Of a stretch of DNA of 64,000 bases, positions 43,339-51,342 are shown piece after piece. Numbering within the stretch: the first letter of the stretch is position 1; each line of letters begins with the position of its first letter. Below the pieces are notes generated by a model. It was not told the origin of the DNA, searched no databases, and saw nothing but the letters and a program-made list of their open reading frames with translations. A program made the position numbers and the translations under genes. This stretch comes from Streptomyces diastaticus subsp. diastaticus. Lineage in GTDB: Bacteria; Actinomycetota; Actinomycetes; Streptomycetales; Streptomycetaceae. Location: the NCBI RefSeq assembly GCF_011170125.1, contig NZ_BLLN01000003.1:806001-870000 (forward strand), given 5' to 3'.

Positions 43339-43413
43339 GCCTCGACGGTACCTGGCGGCCCCGGAGCCCCTCAGCCCGGGCCCGCCCCTTTCGTCCCGCG
43401 TCCGCCCGCCGGA

Positions 43414-44388
43414 TCAGCCGCCCGGGGCGGGCGCCACGTCCTGGAGCAACTGGCCGAAGGCCGCCTCGTCCACCACCGGCGTGCCGAACTGGCGGGCCTT
43501 GACCGTCTTGGACGTCCCCGAGTCCGGATCGTTGGTCACCAGCAGGCTGGTCAGCCGGGAGAGGCTGGTCGCCACGTGCAGCCCCGCCTCGGTGGCCCGG
43601 TCCTCCAGCAGATCCCGCTCAGTCGAGGTGTCCCCGGAGAAGGCGATCCGCATCCCCTGCACCAGCCGTCCGCCCGGCTCGTACCGTCCCGGGTTCGGGT
43701 AGGGGCAGGCGGGGCGCTTGCGGGCCGGGCGCCAGGAGGCCGGCCCGCCGTAGGAGGGCTGGCGGCCGATCCTCGGGGTGGCGGGCGGCTCGGACCACTC
43801 GGTGAGCGGGCGGCACTCCAGCAACGGGAGCCGCACCCCGCCCCCGGCCGCCGCCGCCAGGCTCGGGCGGAACGCCTCGGCGAGCACCCGGGCGTCGTCC
43901 AGCGCGTGGTGGGCGCGCTCCTGGACGACCCCGAAGTGCGCGGCGAGCGACTCCAGCTTGTGGTTGGGCAGCGGCAGCCGCAGCTCCTTGGAGAGGGCGA
44001 TGGTGCACAGCCGCTGCCGCACCGGCGCGATCCGCTCGGCCCGGGCGTACTCGCGCGCCAGCATCGACCAGTCGAACGCGGCGTTGTGGGCGACCAGGAC
44101 CCGGTCGGCGAGGCGCGCCGACAGCTCGTCCGAGATGTCCTTGAAGAGCGGCGCGTCCTTCAGGACACCGCTCGTCAGCCCGTGGATCCAGACCGGGCCC
44201 GGGTCGCGCTCCGGGTTGACCAGCGTGTACCAGTGGTCCTCCACCCGGCCCAGCGCGTCGAGTTGGTAGACACCGGCCGAGACGATGCGGTCGTCCCTGG
44301 CCAGACCGGTGGTCTCGACGTCGACCACGGCATAACCCGTCGGGTAGGTGGCCGGCCAGGCGGATGCGGGCGTGTGGTCTTCGAGCAT
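43414..44388 (-). CDS. DEDDh 3'-5' exonuclease with C-terminal BRCT domain
   Basis: 324 residues. An N-terminal RNase T/DnaQ-type exonuclease domain (about 18-190) has metal ligands D23 and E25 (VVDVETTGL), then HNAAFDWSML, and the late H/D of HHALDDARVLAEA. A Pro/Arg-rich linker leads to a BRCT-like domain (about 240-320; GMRIAFSGDTSTERDLLEDRA, VTNDPDSGTSKTVKARQFGTPVVDEAAF). The pairing suggests DNA repair or polymerase-associated proofreading. ATG 44388. Confidence 0.92.
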   Translation of the reverse strand: MLEDHTPASAWPATYPTGYAVVDVETTGLARDDRIVSAGVYQLDALGRVEDHWYTLVNPERDPGPVWIHGLTSGVLKDAPLFKDISDELSARLADRVLVAHNAAFDWSMLAREYARAERIAPVRQRLCTIALSKELRLPLPNHKLESLAAHFGVVQERAHHALDDARVLAEAFRPSLAAAAGGGVRLPLLECRPLTEWSEPPATPRIGRQPSYGGPASWRPARKRPACPYPNPGRYEPGGRLVQGMRIAFSGDTSTERDLLEDRATEAGLHVATSLSRLTSLLVTNDPDSGTSKTVKARQFGTPVVDEAAFGQLLQDVAPAPGG

Positions 44389-44616
44389 GGTCGTAGAGAA
44401 TACGGGGTGCGTGCGACAAGACGGACGGGGCGGTTGCCCCCTGCTCCCCGGGCCGGCTGACGGGGCGCACCGCGCGCCGGAACTGGCGGGGCGTCAGACG
44501 GCGTGCGCCCGGGCGTGTACTTGGTGGAATCCGCCAACGCGGGCGTGCTCACCTCCGGTGAGAGTTGTCGGGCCGGACCCCTCCCGCCAGGGGCCGCCCC
44601 GCCTTACCGTGCGGTC

Positions 44617-45501
44617 ATGCCGAACCTGCCCGACGTGGTGCTCTGGTCCATACCCGCCTTCGTCCTGCTCACCGTCGTCGAGATCGTGACCGTACGCCTC
44701 CATCCCGACGAGGAGCAGGCCGGGTACGAGACCAAGGACGCCGCCACCAGCGTCACCATGGGGATCGGCAGCCTCGGCTTCGACTTCCTCTGGAAGATCC
44801 CGATCGTCGCCGTCCACACCCTGGCCTACGAGCTGACCCCGCTGCGCGTCCCCGTCCTCTGGTGGACGGTGCCGCTGATCCTGCTCGCCCAGGACTTCCT
44901 CTACTACTGGTCGCACCGGGGCCACCACGTCGTCCGCGTCCTGTGGGCCTGCCACGTCGTGCACCACTCCAGCCGCCGGTTCAACCTCACCACCGCGCTC
45001 CGCCAGCCCTGGACCAGCCTCACCTCCTGGCCCTTCTACCTGCCGCTGGTCCTCGCCGGCGTCCACCCGGCGGTGCTCGCCTTCTGCTCCTCGGTCAACC
45101 TCGTCTACCAGTTCGGCGTCCACACCGAGCGGATCGGCCGCCTGCCGCGCCCGGTCGAGTTCCTCTTCAACACCCCCTCCCACCACCGGGTCCACCACGC
45201 CTCCCAGGGCGGCTACCTGGACCGCAACTTCGGCGGCATCCTCATCGTCTGGGACCGCCTCTTCGGCTCCTTCGCCGCCGAGACCGTCCGCCCCGTCTAC
45301 GGCCTCACCAAGAACATCGAGACCTACAACCCGCTGCGCGTCGCCACCCACGAGTACGCCGCCATCGCCCGGGACATCCGCGCCGCCACCACCTGGCGCG
45401 AACGGGCGGGCCGCGTCTTCCGGGGCCCCGGCTGGTCCCCCGACCCGCCCGCCACCGTCCCCGCCCCGGCCGCCACCGTCACCCCGGAGACCACCCGATG
45501 A
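44617..45501 (+). CDS. sterol desaturase / fatty acid hydroxylase superfamily membrane protein
   Basis: 294 residues. Integral membrane di-iron oxygenase with the three histidine clusters WSHRGHH, CHVVHHSS and HHRVHHA and about four to five membrane helices. In bacteria the family hydroxylates lipids, carotenoids or sterol-like compounds; the substrate is not known. TACCGT ends 6 bp before ATG 44617, so the mRNA may be leaderless. Translationally coupled to the following lysoplasmalogenase-like gene (ATGA overlap). Confidence 0.92.
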   Translation: MPNLPDVVLWSIPAFVLLTVVEIVTVRLHPDEEQAGYETKDAATSVTMGIGSLGFDFLWKIPIVAVHTLAYELTPLRVPVLWWTVPLILLAQDFLYYWSHRGHHVVRVLWACHVVHHSSRRFNLTTALRQPWTSLTSWPFYLPLVLAGVHPAVLAFCSSVNLVYQFGVHTERIGRLPRPVEFLFNTPSHHRVHHASQGGYLDRNFGGILIVWDRLFGSFAAETVRPVYGLTKNIETYNPLRVATHEYAAIARDIRAATTWRERAGRVFRGPGWSPDPPATVPAPAATVTPETTR

Positions 45502-46202
45502 GCACCGCCTCCCCGCTGACCCCGCGCCGGGCCCTCGCCGCGCGCCTGCTGCTCGCCGCCTTCGCCGTGGTCGTCGCCCTGGACCTCGGCGGCCTGCTCG
45601 CCGGGTACCCGGAGCTGCACCTGGCGGTCAAGCCGCTGCTGCTCTCCGTCCTCGCCGCCTGGGTCGCCGTACGCGGCGGGCCGCCGGCGCTGATCGCCGC
45701 CGCCCTCTTCGGCTGGGGCGGCGACACGCTGCTCCGCTTCGAGGACGACACCGCCTTCCTCCTCGGCATGGGCTCCTTCGCCGTCGGCCACCTCTGCTAC
45801 CTCCGCCTCTTCGCCCGGTACGGCACCGTGCCGCGCCGCGCGCTGCCGCTCGGCGCGGCCTACGCCGCCGCCCTCGTCCTGCTCGTGGCGCTGCTCTGGC
45901 CCGACCTGCCCGCCGGGCTCAGGCTGCCGGTCGCCGGGTACAGCCTGCTGCTCACCACGATGGCCTTCGGGGCGCTGCGGCTCGGCGCCGCCACCGCCGC
46001 CGGCGGGCTGCTCTTCCTGCTGTCGGACGCCCTGATCGCCATGAACATCGCCGAGTGGCACACCCCCGCGCCACACGACTTCTGGGTGATGTCGACCTAC
46101 CTGGCCGCGCAGTACCTGCTGGTCACGGGGGTGCTCCGGGCAGCCGGGGCGCCGGGCGCCGCGGCGGCACCGGACGAGCCCCGCCCGGCGGTGGGCGCCT
46201 GA
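45498..46202 (+). CDS. lysoplasmalogenase (YhhN/TMEM86) family membrane protein
   Basis: 234 residues with about eight helices. YhhN/TMEM86 features are FGWGGDTLLRFED, FLLGMGSFAVGHLCYLRLF and LFLLSDALIAMNIAEW, which hold the conserved Asp residues. The family cleaves the vinyl-ether bond of lysoplasmalogens. Coupling to a lipid-hydroxylase-like gene suggests a role in membrane lipid modification. It ends only 4 bp from the convergent copD stop. Confidence 0.9.
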   Translation: MSTASPLTPRRALAARLLLAAFAVVVALDLGGLLAGYPELHLAVKPLLLSVLAAWVAVRGGPPALIAAALFGWGGDTLLRFEDDTAFLLGMGSFAVGHLCYLRLFARYGTVPRRALPLGAAYAAALVLLVALLWPDLPAGLRLPVAGYSLLLTTMAFGALRLGAATAAGGLLFLLSDALIAMNIAEWHTPAPHDFWVMSTYLAAQYLLVTGVLRAAGAPGAAAAPDEPRPAVGA

Positions 46203-46206
46203 GGGG

Positions 46207-47286
46207 TCACCAGCGGATCGGTACGGGCAGCGCGGTGAGCAGCGCCGACACCGCCACCACCAGGCCGAGCGACGCCACCTCCGCGCGGCCCGGGGCGAAC
46301 ACCGCCCCCGGGTCCCCGGCGGCGACCGCGCGGCGCCGGGCCCGCAGTGCCAGCGCCGCGACGACCGCCAGCAGCAGCAGCTTGGCCAGCAGCGTCCGCC
46401 CGTAGCCGGTCGTGGCGAGCTGCTCCAGCACGGTGTCCGGCGGCATCCGGCGCAGCGTCGAGACGGTCCCGGTCACGGTGACCGCCGCGAACAGCCAGGC
46501 GGCGGCGCGGGCGTAGCGGGCCAGCAGCGCCGCCCCTTGTTCCCGCAGGCCGTGGCCCTGCCAGAGCCGCAGCACGCGCAGCACCTGGAGCAGGCCGCCG
46601 GCCCACAGCGCGCCGCACGTCAGGTGGACCAGGGTCAGCGCCGAGCCGATCAGCGGCGTCTCGATCTCGGGATGGGCGCGCACCGCCTCGGCCACCACCA
46701 GCACGGCCAGCGGCAGCGCGGCGAAACCGGGCCGCCGGGAGCGCGCCAGCAGCCAGGCCACGGCGAAGGCGTTGATCTCCAGCAGGGCCAGCACCCCGTC
46801 CCCGGTGCCGTACAGCTCGCCGAAACGCAACTCGGACCAGCCGCGGGGCGGAACGTTGCCGTTGGCGACGATCGCGGAGAGGGCGACCGCCGCGACCAGG
46901 CCGCAGCAGGCGGCCGCCGCCGACCAGGCGCGCGGCAGCAGCCCGGCCGGGGCCCCGCGCACCGCCGGGACCATCCGCGCCACCCACAGCTCGCCCGCCT
47001 GGACGCAGAGAGCGGCGAAGAGCACCGTCCGCAGCACCCCGACCGGCCGCGCCGCCGGGGAGACGGCCTCGCCGGTGCCGTCCAGCGCCAGGCCGGGGCC
47101 GAGCAGCGGGACGAGCGCGCCGAGCGTCAGCAGGCCCACCACGGCCAGGGCACGCACGGCGCCCCCGGCCGAGGGCGCCGCGACCACCTGGGCGGGCCGG
47201 ACGGCCCGCGGCGCGGTCGCCGGGGCGTCCTCGACGGGACGGGACGTGCCGAGGGGGCCGTCGGCGGGCGGTCGTATGTGGCTCAT
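46207..47286 (-). CDS. CopD family copper resistance membrane protein
   Basis: 359 residues. A hydrophilic N-terminus (1-45) precedes about eight membrane helices; the CopD-typical segment is LTLVHLTCGALWAGGLLQVL, with TVTGTVSTLRRMP and YGRTLLAKLLLL following. CopD proteins are linked to copper uptake or transfer to periplasmic cuproproteins. The usual CopC partner is not adjacent. ATG 47286 (MSHIRPP) preferred; an in-frame ATG at 47322 would add 12 residues. Confidence 0.88.
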   Translation of the reverse strand: MSHIRPPADGPLGTSRPVEDAPATAPRAVRPAQVVAAPSAGGAVRALAVVGLLTLGALVPLLGPGLALDGTGEAVSPAARPVGVLRTVLFAALCVQAGELWVARMVPAVRGAPAGLLPRAWSAAAACCGLVAAVALSAIVANGNVPPRGWSELRFGELYGTGDGVLALLEINAFAVAWLLARSRRPGFAALPLAVLVVAEAVRAHPEIETPLIGSALTLVHLTCGALWAGGLLQVLRVLRLWQGHGLREQGAALLARYARAAAWLFAAVTVTGTVSTLRRMPPDTVLEQLATTGYGRTLLAKLLLLAVVAALALRARRRAVAAGDPGAVFAPGRAEVASLGLVVAVSALLTALPVPIRW

Positions 47287-47332
47287 TACAGGATCTTCAC
47301 CGTCCGTGCGCGGGGACGGCAAGTCCCGGCGG

Positions 47333-48745
47333 TCAACGGGAGGACCCCCGTCCGGCTCCGCCCGCCGCCCCCTCCCAGCACGGGGCGTCCGCGCCCCACG
47401 TGCCGGACGCCCGGGACCAGTCGCGCGGGCCGCCCTCGAACTCCACGGGGGAGGCCACGTACCGCAGACTCCCCCGGCCGGTGACCGTCTCGCGCAGCCG
47501 CGGCGGCTCCTCGGCGCCGGCGGGCGCCGGTACCGGCCGCGCGTGCAGCAGGGCGTGCGCGGTGCGGGCCAGGCTCAGCCGCAGGCACGTGCCCTCGCCG
47601 GTGCGGTGGCGGTGCGTCAGCGCGCGCAGCACGGCCGCCGCCAGGAGGTAGCCGGTGCCGTGGTCGAGGGCCTGCGCGGGCAGGGCGCCGGGCGGCCCGT
47701 CGGCCGCGGCCGGGCCCCGCTCGGCCACCGCGACGCCGCTCGCCGCCTGTACCAGGCTGTCGAAGCCCCGCCGCCCGGCCCACGGCCCCGACCAGCCCCA
47801 CGCCGAGAGCCGGGCCACCACCAGACCGGGCCTGCGCGCCGCCAGCTCCTCGGGCGCCATGCCGGGCAGTGCCTCCAGGGCGCCCGGCCGGTACCCGGTG
47901 ACCACCACGTCCGCCGTCTCCAGCAGGCGGCCGAGGACCGCGCGGCCGTCGGCGGTGGCGAGGTCGAGCCGGGCCGAGCGCTTGCCCATCCCCGTGTCGT
48001 CCAGCGCGTCCTGGCTCTCCGGGAGCCACGGCGCGTCGATCCGCAGCACGTCGGCGCCGAGCAGCGCCAGGGTGCGGGTGGCGACGGGCCCGGCGAGGAC
48101 CCGGGTCAGGTCCAGGACGCGCAACCCGGCCGCCGGGTACCGGCCGGACGGTGGCAGTGGCGCGCCGCCCGGTGCGACCGGCCGGCGCGCGACCAGGGGT
48201 TCCGCTGCCGCCGCCACGCCCTGCGGGTGGCGCGCCCAGGCGTCGCGGTCCCGGACCGCGACGGCGAGACCGCCCGCCGCGTGCACCGCCTCCTCGGTGG
48301 CGGCGGCGCCGCGCCCGGCCAGTACGCCCGCCAGCTCACCGGGCCCGGCGTCCGTGGGCAGGGCGAGGACGCCGAGGAGGCGGGCGCGGTGGTGCGGGTA
48401 GTTGGCGTGAGTGCGGACCCAGCCGTCGGCGGCCCGCCAGAACCCGGAGAGCGGTGCGAAGGTGACGGGCGCGCGGCCCGCCGACCGGACCAGCCGGTCA
48501 CTGCGGAAGGCGTCGGCCACCGCCCGGTCGGCCACCCGCACCCGGGGCACCGGCCCGCCGTCGCGGGCGGCCGCCAGCTCCGCGGCCGCCAGGGCGCAGA
48601 CGGCCACCGCGGCGCGCGCCAGCCCGGCGGCGGGCAGCGCGGCCCGGTCCAGCACGGTCGGCGCGCGGTCCACCGTGATCCGCCCCACCAGCTCCGGGGC
48701 GCCGCCGAGCGCCGCCCACCACTCCCGTGCCGTCTCCTCCGTCAT
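47333..48745 (-). CDS. CaiB/BaiF (class III) CoA transferase
   Basis: 470 residues. Class III CoA-transferase fold; the clear family core is in the middle (LRVLDLTRVLAGPVATRTLALLGADVLRIDAP ... MGKRSARLDL ... DVVVTGYRPGALEALPG). The N-terminal 190 residues resemble a second, degenerate CoA-transferase-like part (SGFWRAADGWVRTHANYPHH). It would move CoA between carboxylic acids; the substrate is unknown. ATG 48745 (MTEETAREWW) is preferred since CAGGAT lies 7 bp before it; ATG 48754 adds three residues. Confidence 0.87.
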   Translation of the reverse strand: MTEETAREWWAALGGAPELVGRITVDRAPTVLDRAALPAAGLARAAVAVCALAAAELAAARDGGPVPRVRVADRAVADAFRSDRLVRSAGRAPVTFAPLSGFWRAADGWVRTHANYPHHRARLLGVLALPTDAGPGELAGVLAGRGAAATEEAVHAAGGLAVAVRDRDAWARHPQGVAAAAEPLVARRPVAPGGAPLPPSGRYPAAGLRVLDLTRVLAGPVATRTLALLGADVLRIDAPWLPESQDALDDTGMGKRSARLDLATADGRAVLGRLLETADVVVTGYRPGALEALPGMAPEELAARRPGLVVARLSAWGWSGPWAGRRGFDSLVQAASGVAVAERGPAAADGPPGALPAQALDHGTGYLLAAAVLRALTHRHRTGEGTCLRLSLARTAHALLHARPVPAPAGAEEPPRLRETVTGRGSLRYVASPVEFEGGPRDWSRASGTWGADAPCWEGAAGGAGRGSSR

Positions 48746-48858
48746 ACGGGCCATCCTGCCGCGTGACGGGGGAGTGGCGCGCGAAAGGCCCGGGCGCGGG
48801 GCGGGACGTCGGCGTCGTCGCCGTCGTCCCGCGCCCAGCGCCCGGGCCCGATGAATGA

Positions 48859-48880
48859 GCGCCGGGTCTCGGCCCGGCGC
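48859..48880 (-). terminator. hairpin after the subtilase gene
   Basis: Arms 48859-48866 and 48873-48880 are perfect over 8 bp with a 6-base loop, 5 bp past the subtilase stop on the minus strand. Confidence 0.55.
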
Positions 48881-48885
48881 CCGGC

Positions 48886-50433
48886 TCAGCGCTTGGTGAC
48901 CGCGTCCAGCGCGTCGGCCATGCCCGCGCCGTAGAAGCCGGCGCCGGACTTGCCGCCCTCGCAGACGGCGTCCTCGACGCCGTCACCGTCGAGGTCGTAC
49001 GGCTTCGGGCAGGCCATGGTGTCGGCCTGGGCCTTCAGCAGGGCCTTGACCTGGAAGGCGGGGGCCTTCGGGTGGGTCGACTTGATCAGCGCGGCGACGC
49101 CCGCGACGTGCGGGCCCGCCATCGAGGTGCCCGCCATGTAGCCGTAGCCGCCGCCCGGCAGGGTGCCGAGGATGCGGCCGTCGACCGCCGGGGCCTCGGG
49201 AGCCTGGAAGCGGGTCGAGTCACCACCGGGGGCGGCGATGTCGATGACGCCCTTGCCGTAGTTGGAGTAGGACGACTTGAGGTTCTTCGCCCCGGTGGCG
49301 GCGACCGTCACGACGCCCGGCAGCTGGGCCGGGATGTCGAGGCAGGTCTTCGTGTCGATCTCACGGTCGACGGGGGTCGAGTCGTTGGGGCTGCTGTCGT
49401 CGGGCAGTGTGCGGGCGGCCAGGTCCAGGTCGGAGTTGCCCGCCGAGGCGACGTTGACCGCGCCCTTCAGCTCCGCGTAGGCGGTGGCCCGGCCGACCGC
49501 GTGGACCAGGGCCTTCTGGTCCGGGTCGTTGGTGCAGTTGAACATCCACGGGTCGGTGTAATAGCTGTTGTTGGTGACGTCCACCCCGTGGTCGGCCGCC
49601 CACATGAAGCCGCAGACGACGGCCTCGGTGTAGAAGAACCCGTCCGGCTGCGACACCTTGATCCCGGAGACCTTCACGCCCGGCGCCACGCCGGTCATGC
49701 CGATCCCGTTCTTGGCCGCGGCGATCTCGCCGGCCACGTGCGTGCCGTGCGCGCTCTCGCCCTCCTGCGGGCGCCAGGCGCCGTCGGTGGTGTCCGGCAC
49801 GCCGCCCACGCAGCTGACCGAGGCCGCGCGGTCGAAGTTGGGGGCCAGGTCGGGGTGGGTGTCGTCCACGCCGGTGTCGATGACCGCGACGGTCACCTTG
49901 TCCGAACCCAGCGACTTCTTGTGCGCCTTGTCGGCCTTGATGGCCGGCAGGTCCCACTGGAGCCCCTGCAACGGGTCCTCGTCGCCGTCGGCCTTGGCGG
50001 CGGCCGCGTCCAACTGCTTCTCGCTCAGCTCCACCGGGGCACCGATGTCGTCGGTGGTCTGCGCGGCGAGCGGCGTGGTCCGGGTCGCACCGGCGCTCTG
50101 CACGCCGGGCACCTTGCGTATCTTCTCGGCGAAGTCGGCCCGCGCCGAGTGCACCACGATGACGCCGATCTTGTGGTACGCCTTGACGACGGTGCCGCCG
50201 GCCTTGGTTATCGCTCTCTCGGCGAGGGCCGAGGCGAGCTTGCCCGGCAGGATGTTCACCACGTAGCTGGTCTGCTCGCCGTCGGCGGCGCCCGCGGTGG
50301 TGGCCGTCGTGGCGGCCGGAGCGGCCTCGGCCGCGGTGGCCGTCGTGACGGGGACCAGGATGAGGGACGAGGCCACGGCCAGTCCCATCGGGAGGGCGAA
50401 CGCGCGGCGCGCGCGTGCGGAGGAAGCGGTCAT
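48886..50433 (-). CDS. secreted S8 family serine peptidase (subtilase)
   Basis: 515 residues. A signal peptide (Arg-rich start, hydrophobic 12-35, Ala-rich cleavage region) leads into an inhibitor-I9-like propeptide (about 53-125; SYVVNILPGKLASALAER) and a subtilisin domain. The catalytic triad is D186 (VAVIDTGVD), H229 (AHGTHVAGE) and S437 (GTSMAGPHVAG). Cysteine pairs suggest disulfides outside the cell. It is expected to be an extracellular protease for nutrient release or development. GGAGAG precedes ATG 50433. Confidence 0.95.
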   Translation of the reverse strand: MTASSARARRAFALPMGLAVASSLILVPVTTATAAEAAPAATTATTAGAADGEQTSYVVNILPGKLASALAERAITKAGGTVVKAYHKIGVIVVHSARADFAEKIRKVPGVQSAGATRTTPLAAQTTDDIGAPVELSEKQLDAAAAKADGDEDPLQGLQWDLPAIKADKAHKKSLGSDKVTVAVIDTGVDDTHPDLAPNFDRAASVSCVGGVPDTTDGAWRPQEGESAHGTHVAGEIAAAKNGIGMTGVAPGVKVSGIKVSQPDGFFYTEAVVCGFMWAADHGVDVTNNSYYTDPWMFNCTNDPDQKALVHAVGRATAYAELKGAVNVASAGNSDLDLAARTLPDDSSPNDSTPVDREIDTKTCLDIPAQLPGVVTVAATGAKNLKSSYSNYGKGVIDIAAPGGDSTRFQAPEAPAVDGRILGTLPGGGYGYMAGTSMAGPHVAGVAALIKSTHPKAPAFQVKALLKAQADTMACPKPYDLDGDGVEDAVCEGGKSGAGFYGAGMADALDAVTKR

Positions 50434-50970
50434 GAGGCTCTCCGAATTCTGTAAGGAGTGCGCACCACCCGGCCGCCCAGGACGCGTGGACCCCCCGGCC
50501 GACCGGAGTCGTGCGGAGGACCCGGCGTGCGTGCACCGTGGACCGACCGCCCGGCAACGAGGAGTGCCTGGGCAGGTACATGACGCGTGTGCAGAGTGCA
50601 GCCAATCACCAAGGCGCGCGGCCAGCAATGGTCTTCGGGGAAGAAATCAACTTCGCCGTGAACCACTTCGGCCCGGCCCCCGTGACGTTGAGCAGGGAGA
50701 CAAGACCCAGGGGCACTCCCGGCGGCCCGTACCGCGGCCTCGCGGAACACCCCTGGTCCGCCCCCTTACGGATCACGCCCCGGCCACCTAGCATCGGCGA
50801 CCGTCGCGTGATCCACGTCACTGTGAGGTTCGCGCACCACCATGCCCACCCCCGCTGAACAACCCGTTCCGTCCGGCACGACCGGGCTGCCGGGCCCCTC
50901 GGTCCCGACAGAACCGACCGGCCCGGTGGACCTGTCAACGACCACCGCACCCGCACCGCGAGGAGATTCC
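50434..50970. other. divergent intergenic region between the subtilase and the symporter operon
   Basis: No convincing gene. Contains TAGCAT (50789-50794), a likely -10 for the rightward operon, and a Crp-type palindrome at 50808-50821. A frame from ATG 50842 joins the DUF485 gene but lacks a ribosome-binding site. Confidence 0.5.
50808..50821. promoter_or_regulatory. candidate Crp site upstream of the acetate-type symporter operon
   Basis: GTGATCCACGTCAC is a 14-bp sequence with GTGA/TCAC arms and fits the GTG-N6-GNCAC pattern reported for Streptomyces Crp. It lies just downstream of the candidate -10 box TAGCAT, a position suiting repression, about 160 bp before the GTG at 50971. Confidence 0.45.
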
Positions 50971-51342
50971 GTGGCTACCGAAGCCTCTCCCCCGTCGAAG
51001 GGCGAAGCGCCCGACAAGCCCCCTGCCATGCCCTCGACGGCGGCGTTCGTGGAGGCGCAGGAAAGCCCGGAGTTCGGCGAACTCCGCCGTGCCCACCGCT
51101 CCTTCGCCTTCCCCCTGACGATCGCCTTCGTCCTGTGGTACCTGCTCTACGTGCTGCTCTCGAACTACGCGGGCGGTTTCATGGGGACCGAGCTCTTCGG
51201 CAACGTCAACGTGGCCCTCGTCCTCGGACTCGGCCAGTTCGCCACCACCTTCCTCATCGCCTGGTGGTACTCCCAGCACGCCGCGAAGAAGCTCGACCCC
51301 CGCGCCGAGGCGATCAAGGCCCGTCTGGAGGGCGACGCATGA
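50971..51342 (+). CDS. DUF485 membrane protein, partner of the symporter
   Basis: 123 residues with two membrane helices (about 48-70 and 82-103; FPLTIAFVLWYLLYVLLSNY). The DUF485 family is almost always encoded directly before ActP/MctC-type cation:acetate symporters. The GTG at 50971 is chosen because GAGGAG stands 5 bp upstream; an ATG at 50842 would add 43 low-complexity residues. The stop overlaps the symporter ATG (ATGA). Confidence 0.92.
   Translation: MATEASPPSKGEAPDKPPAMPSTAAFVEAQESPEFGELRRAHRSFAFPLTIAFVLWYLLYVLLSNYAGGFMGTELFGNVNVALVLGLGQFATTFLIAWWYSQHAAKKLDPRAEAIKARLEGDA

Noticed and set aside
50511..50858. Open frame between the subtilase and DUF485 genes
   Set aside because: No motif or homology sign, crosses the likely promoter and Crp site of the symporter operon.
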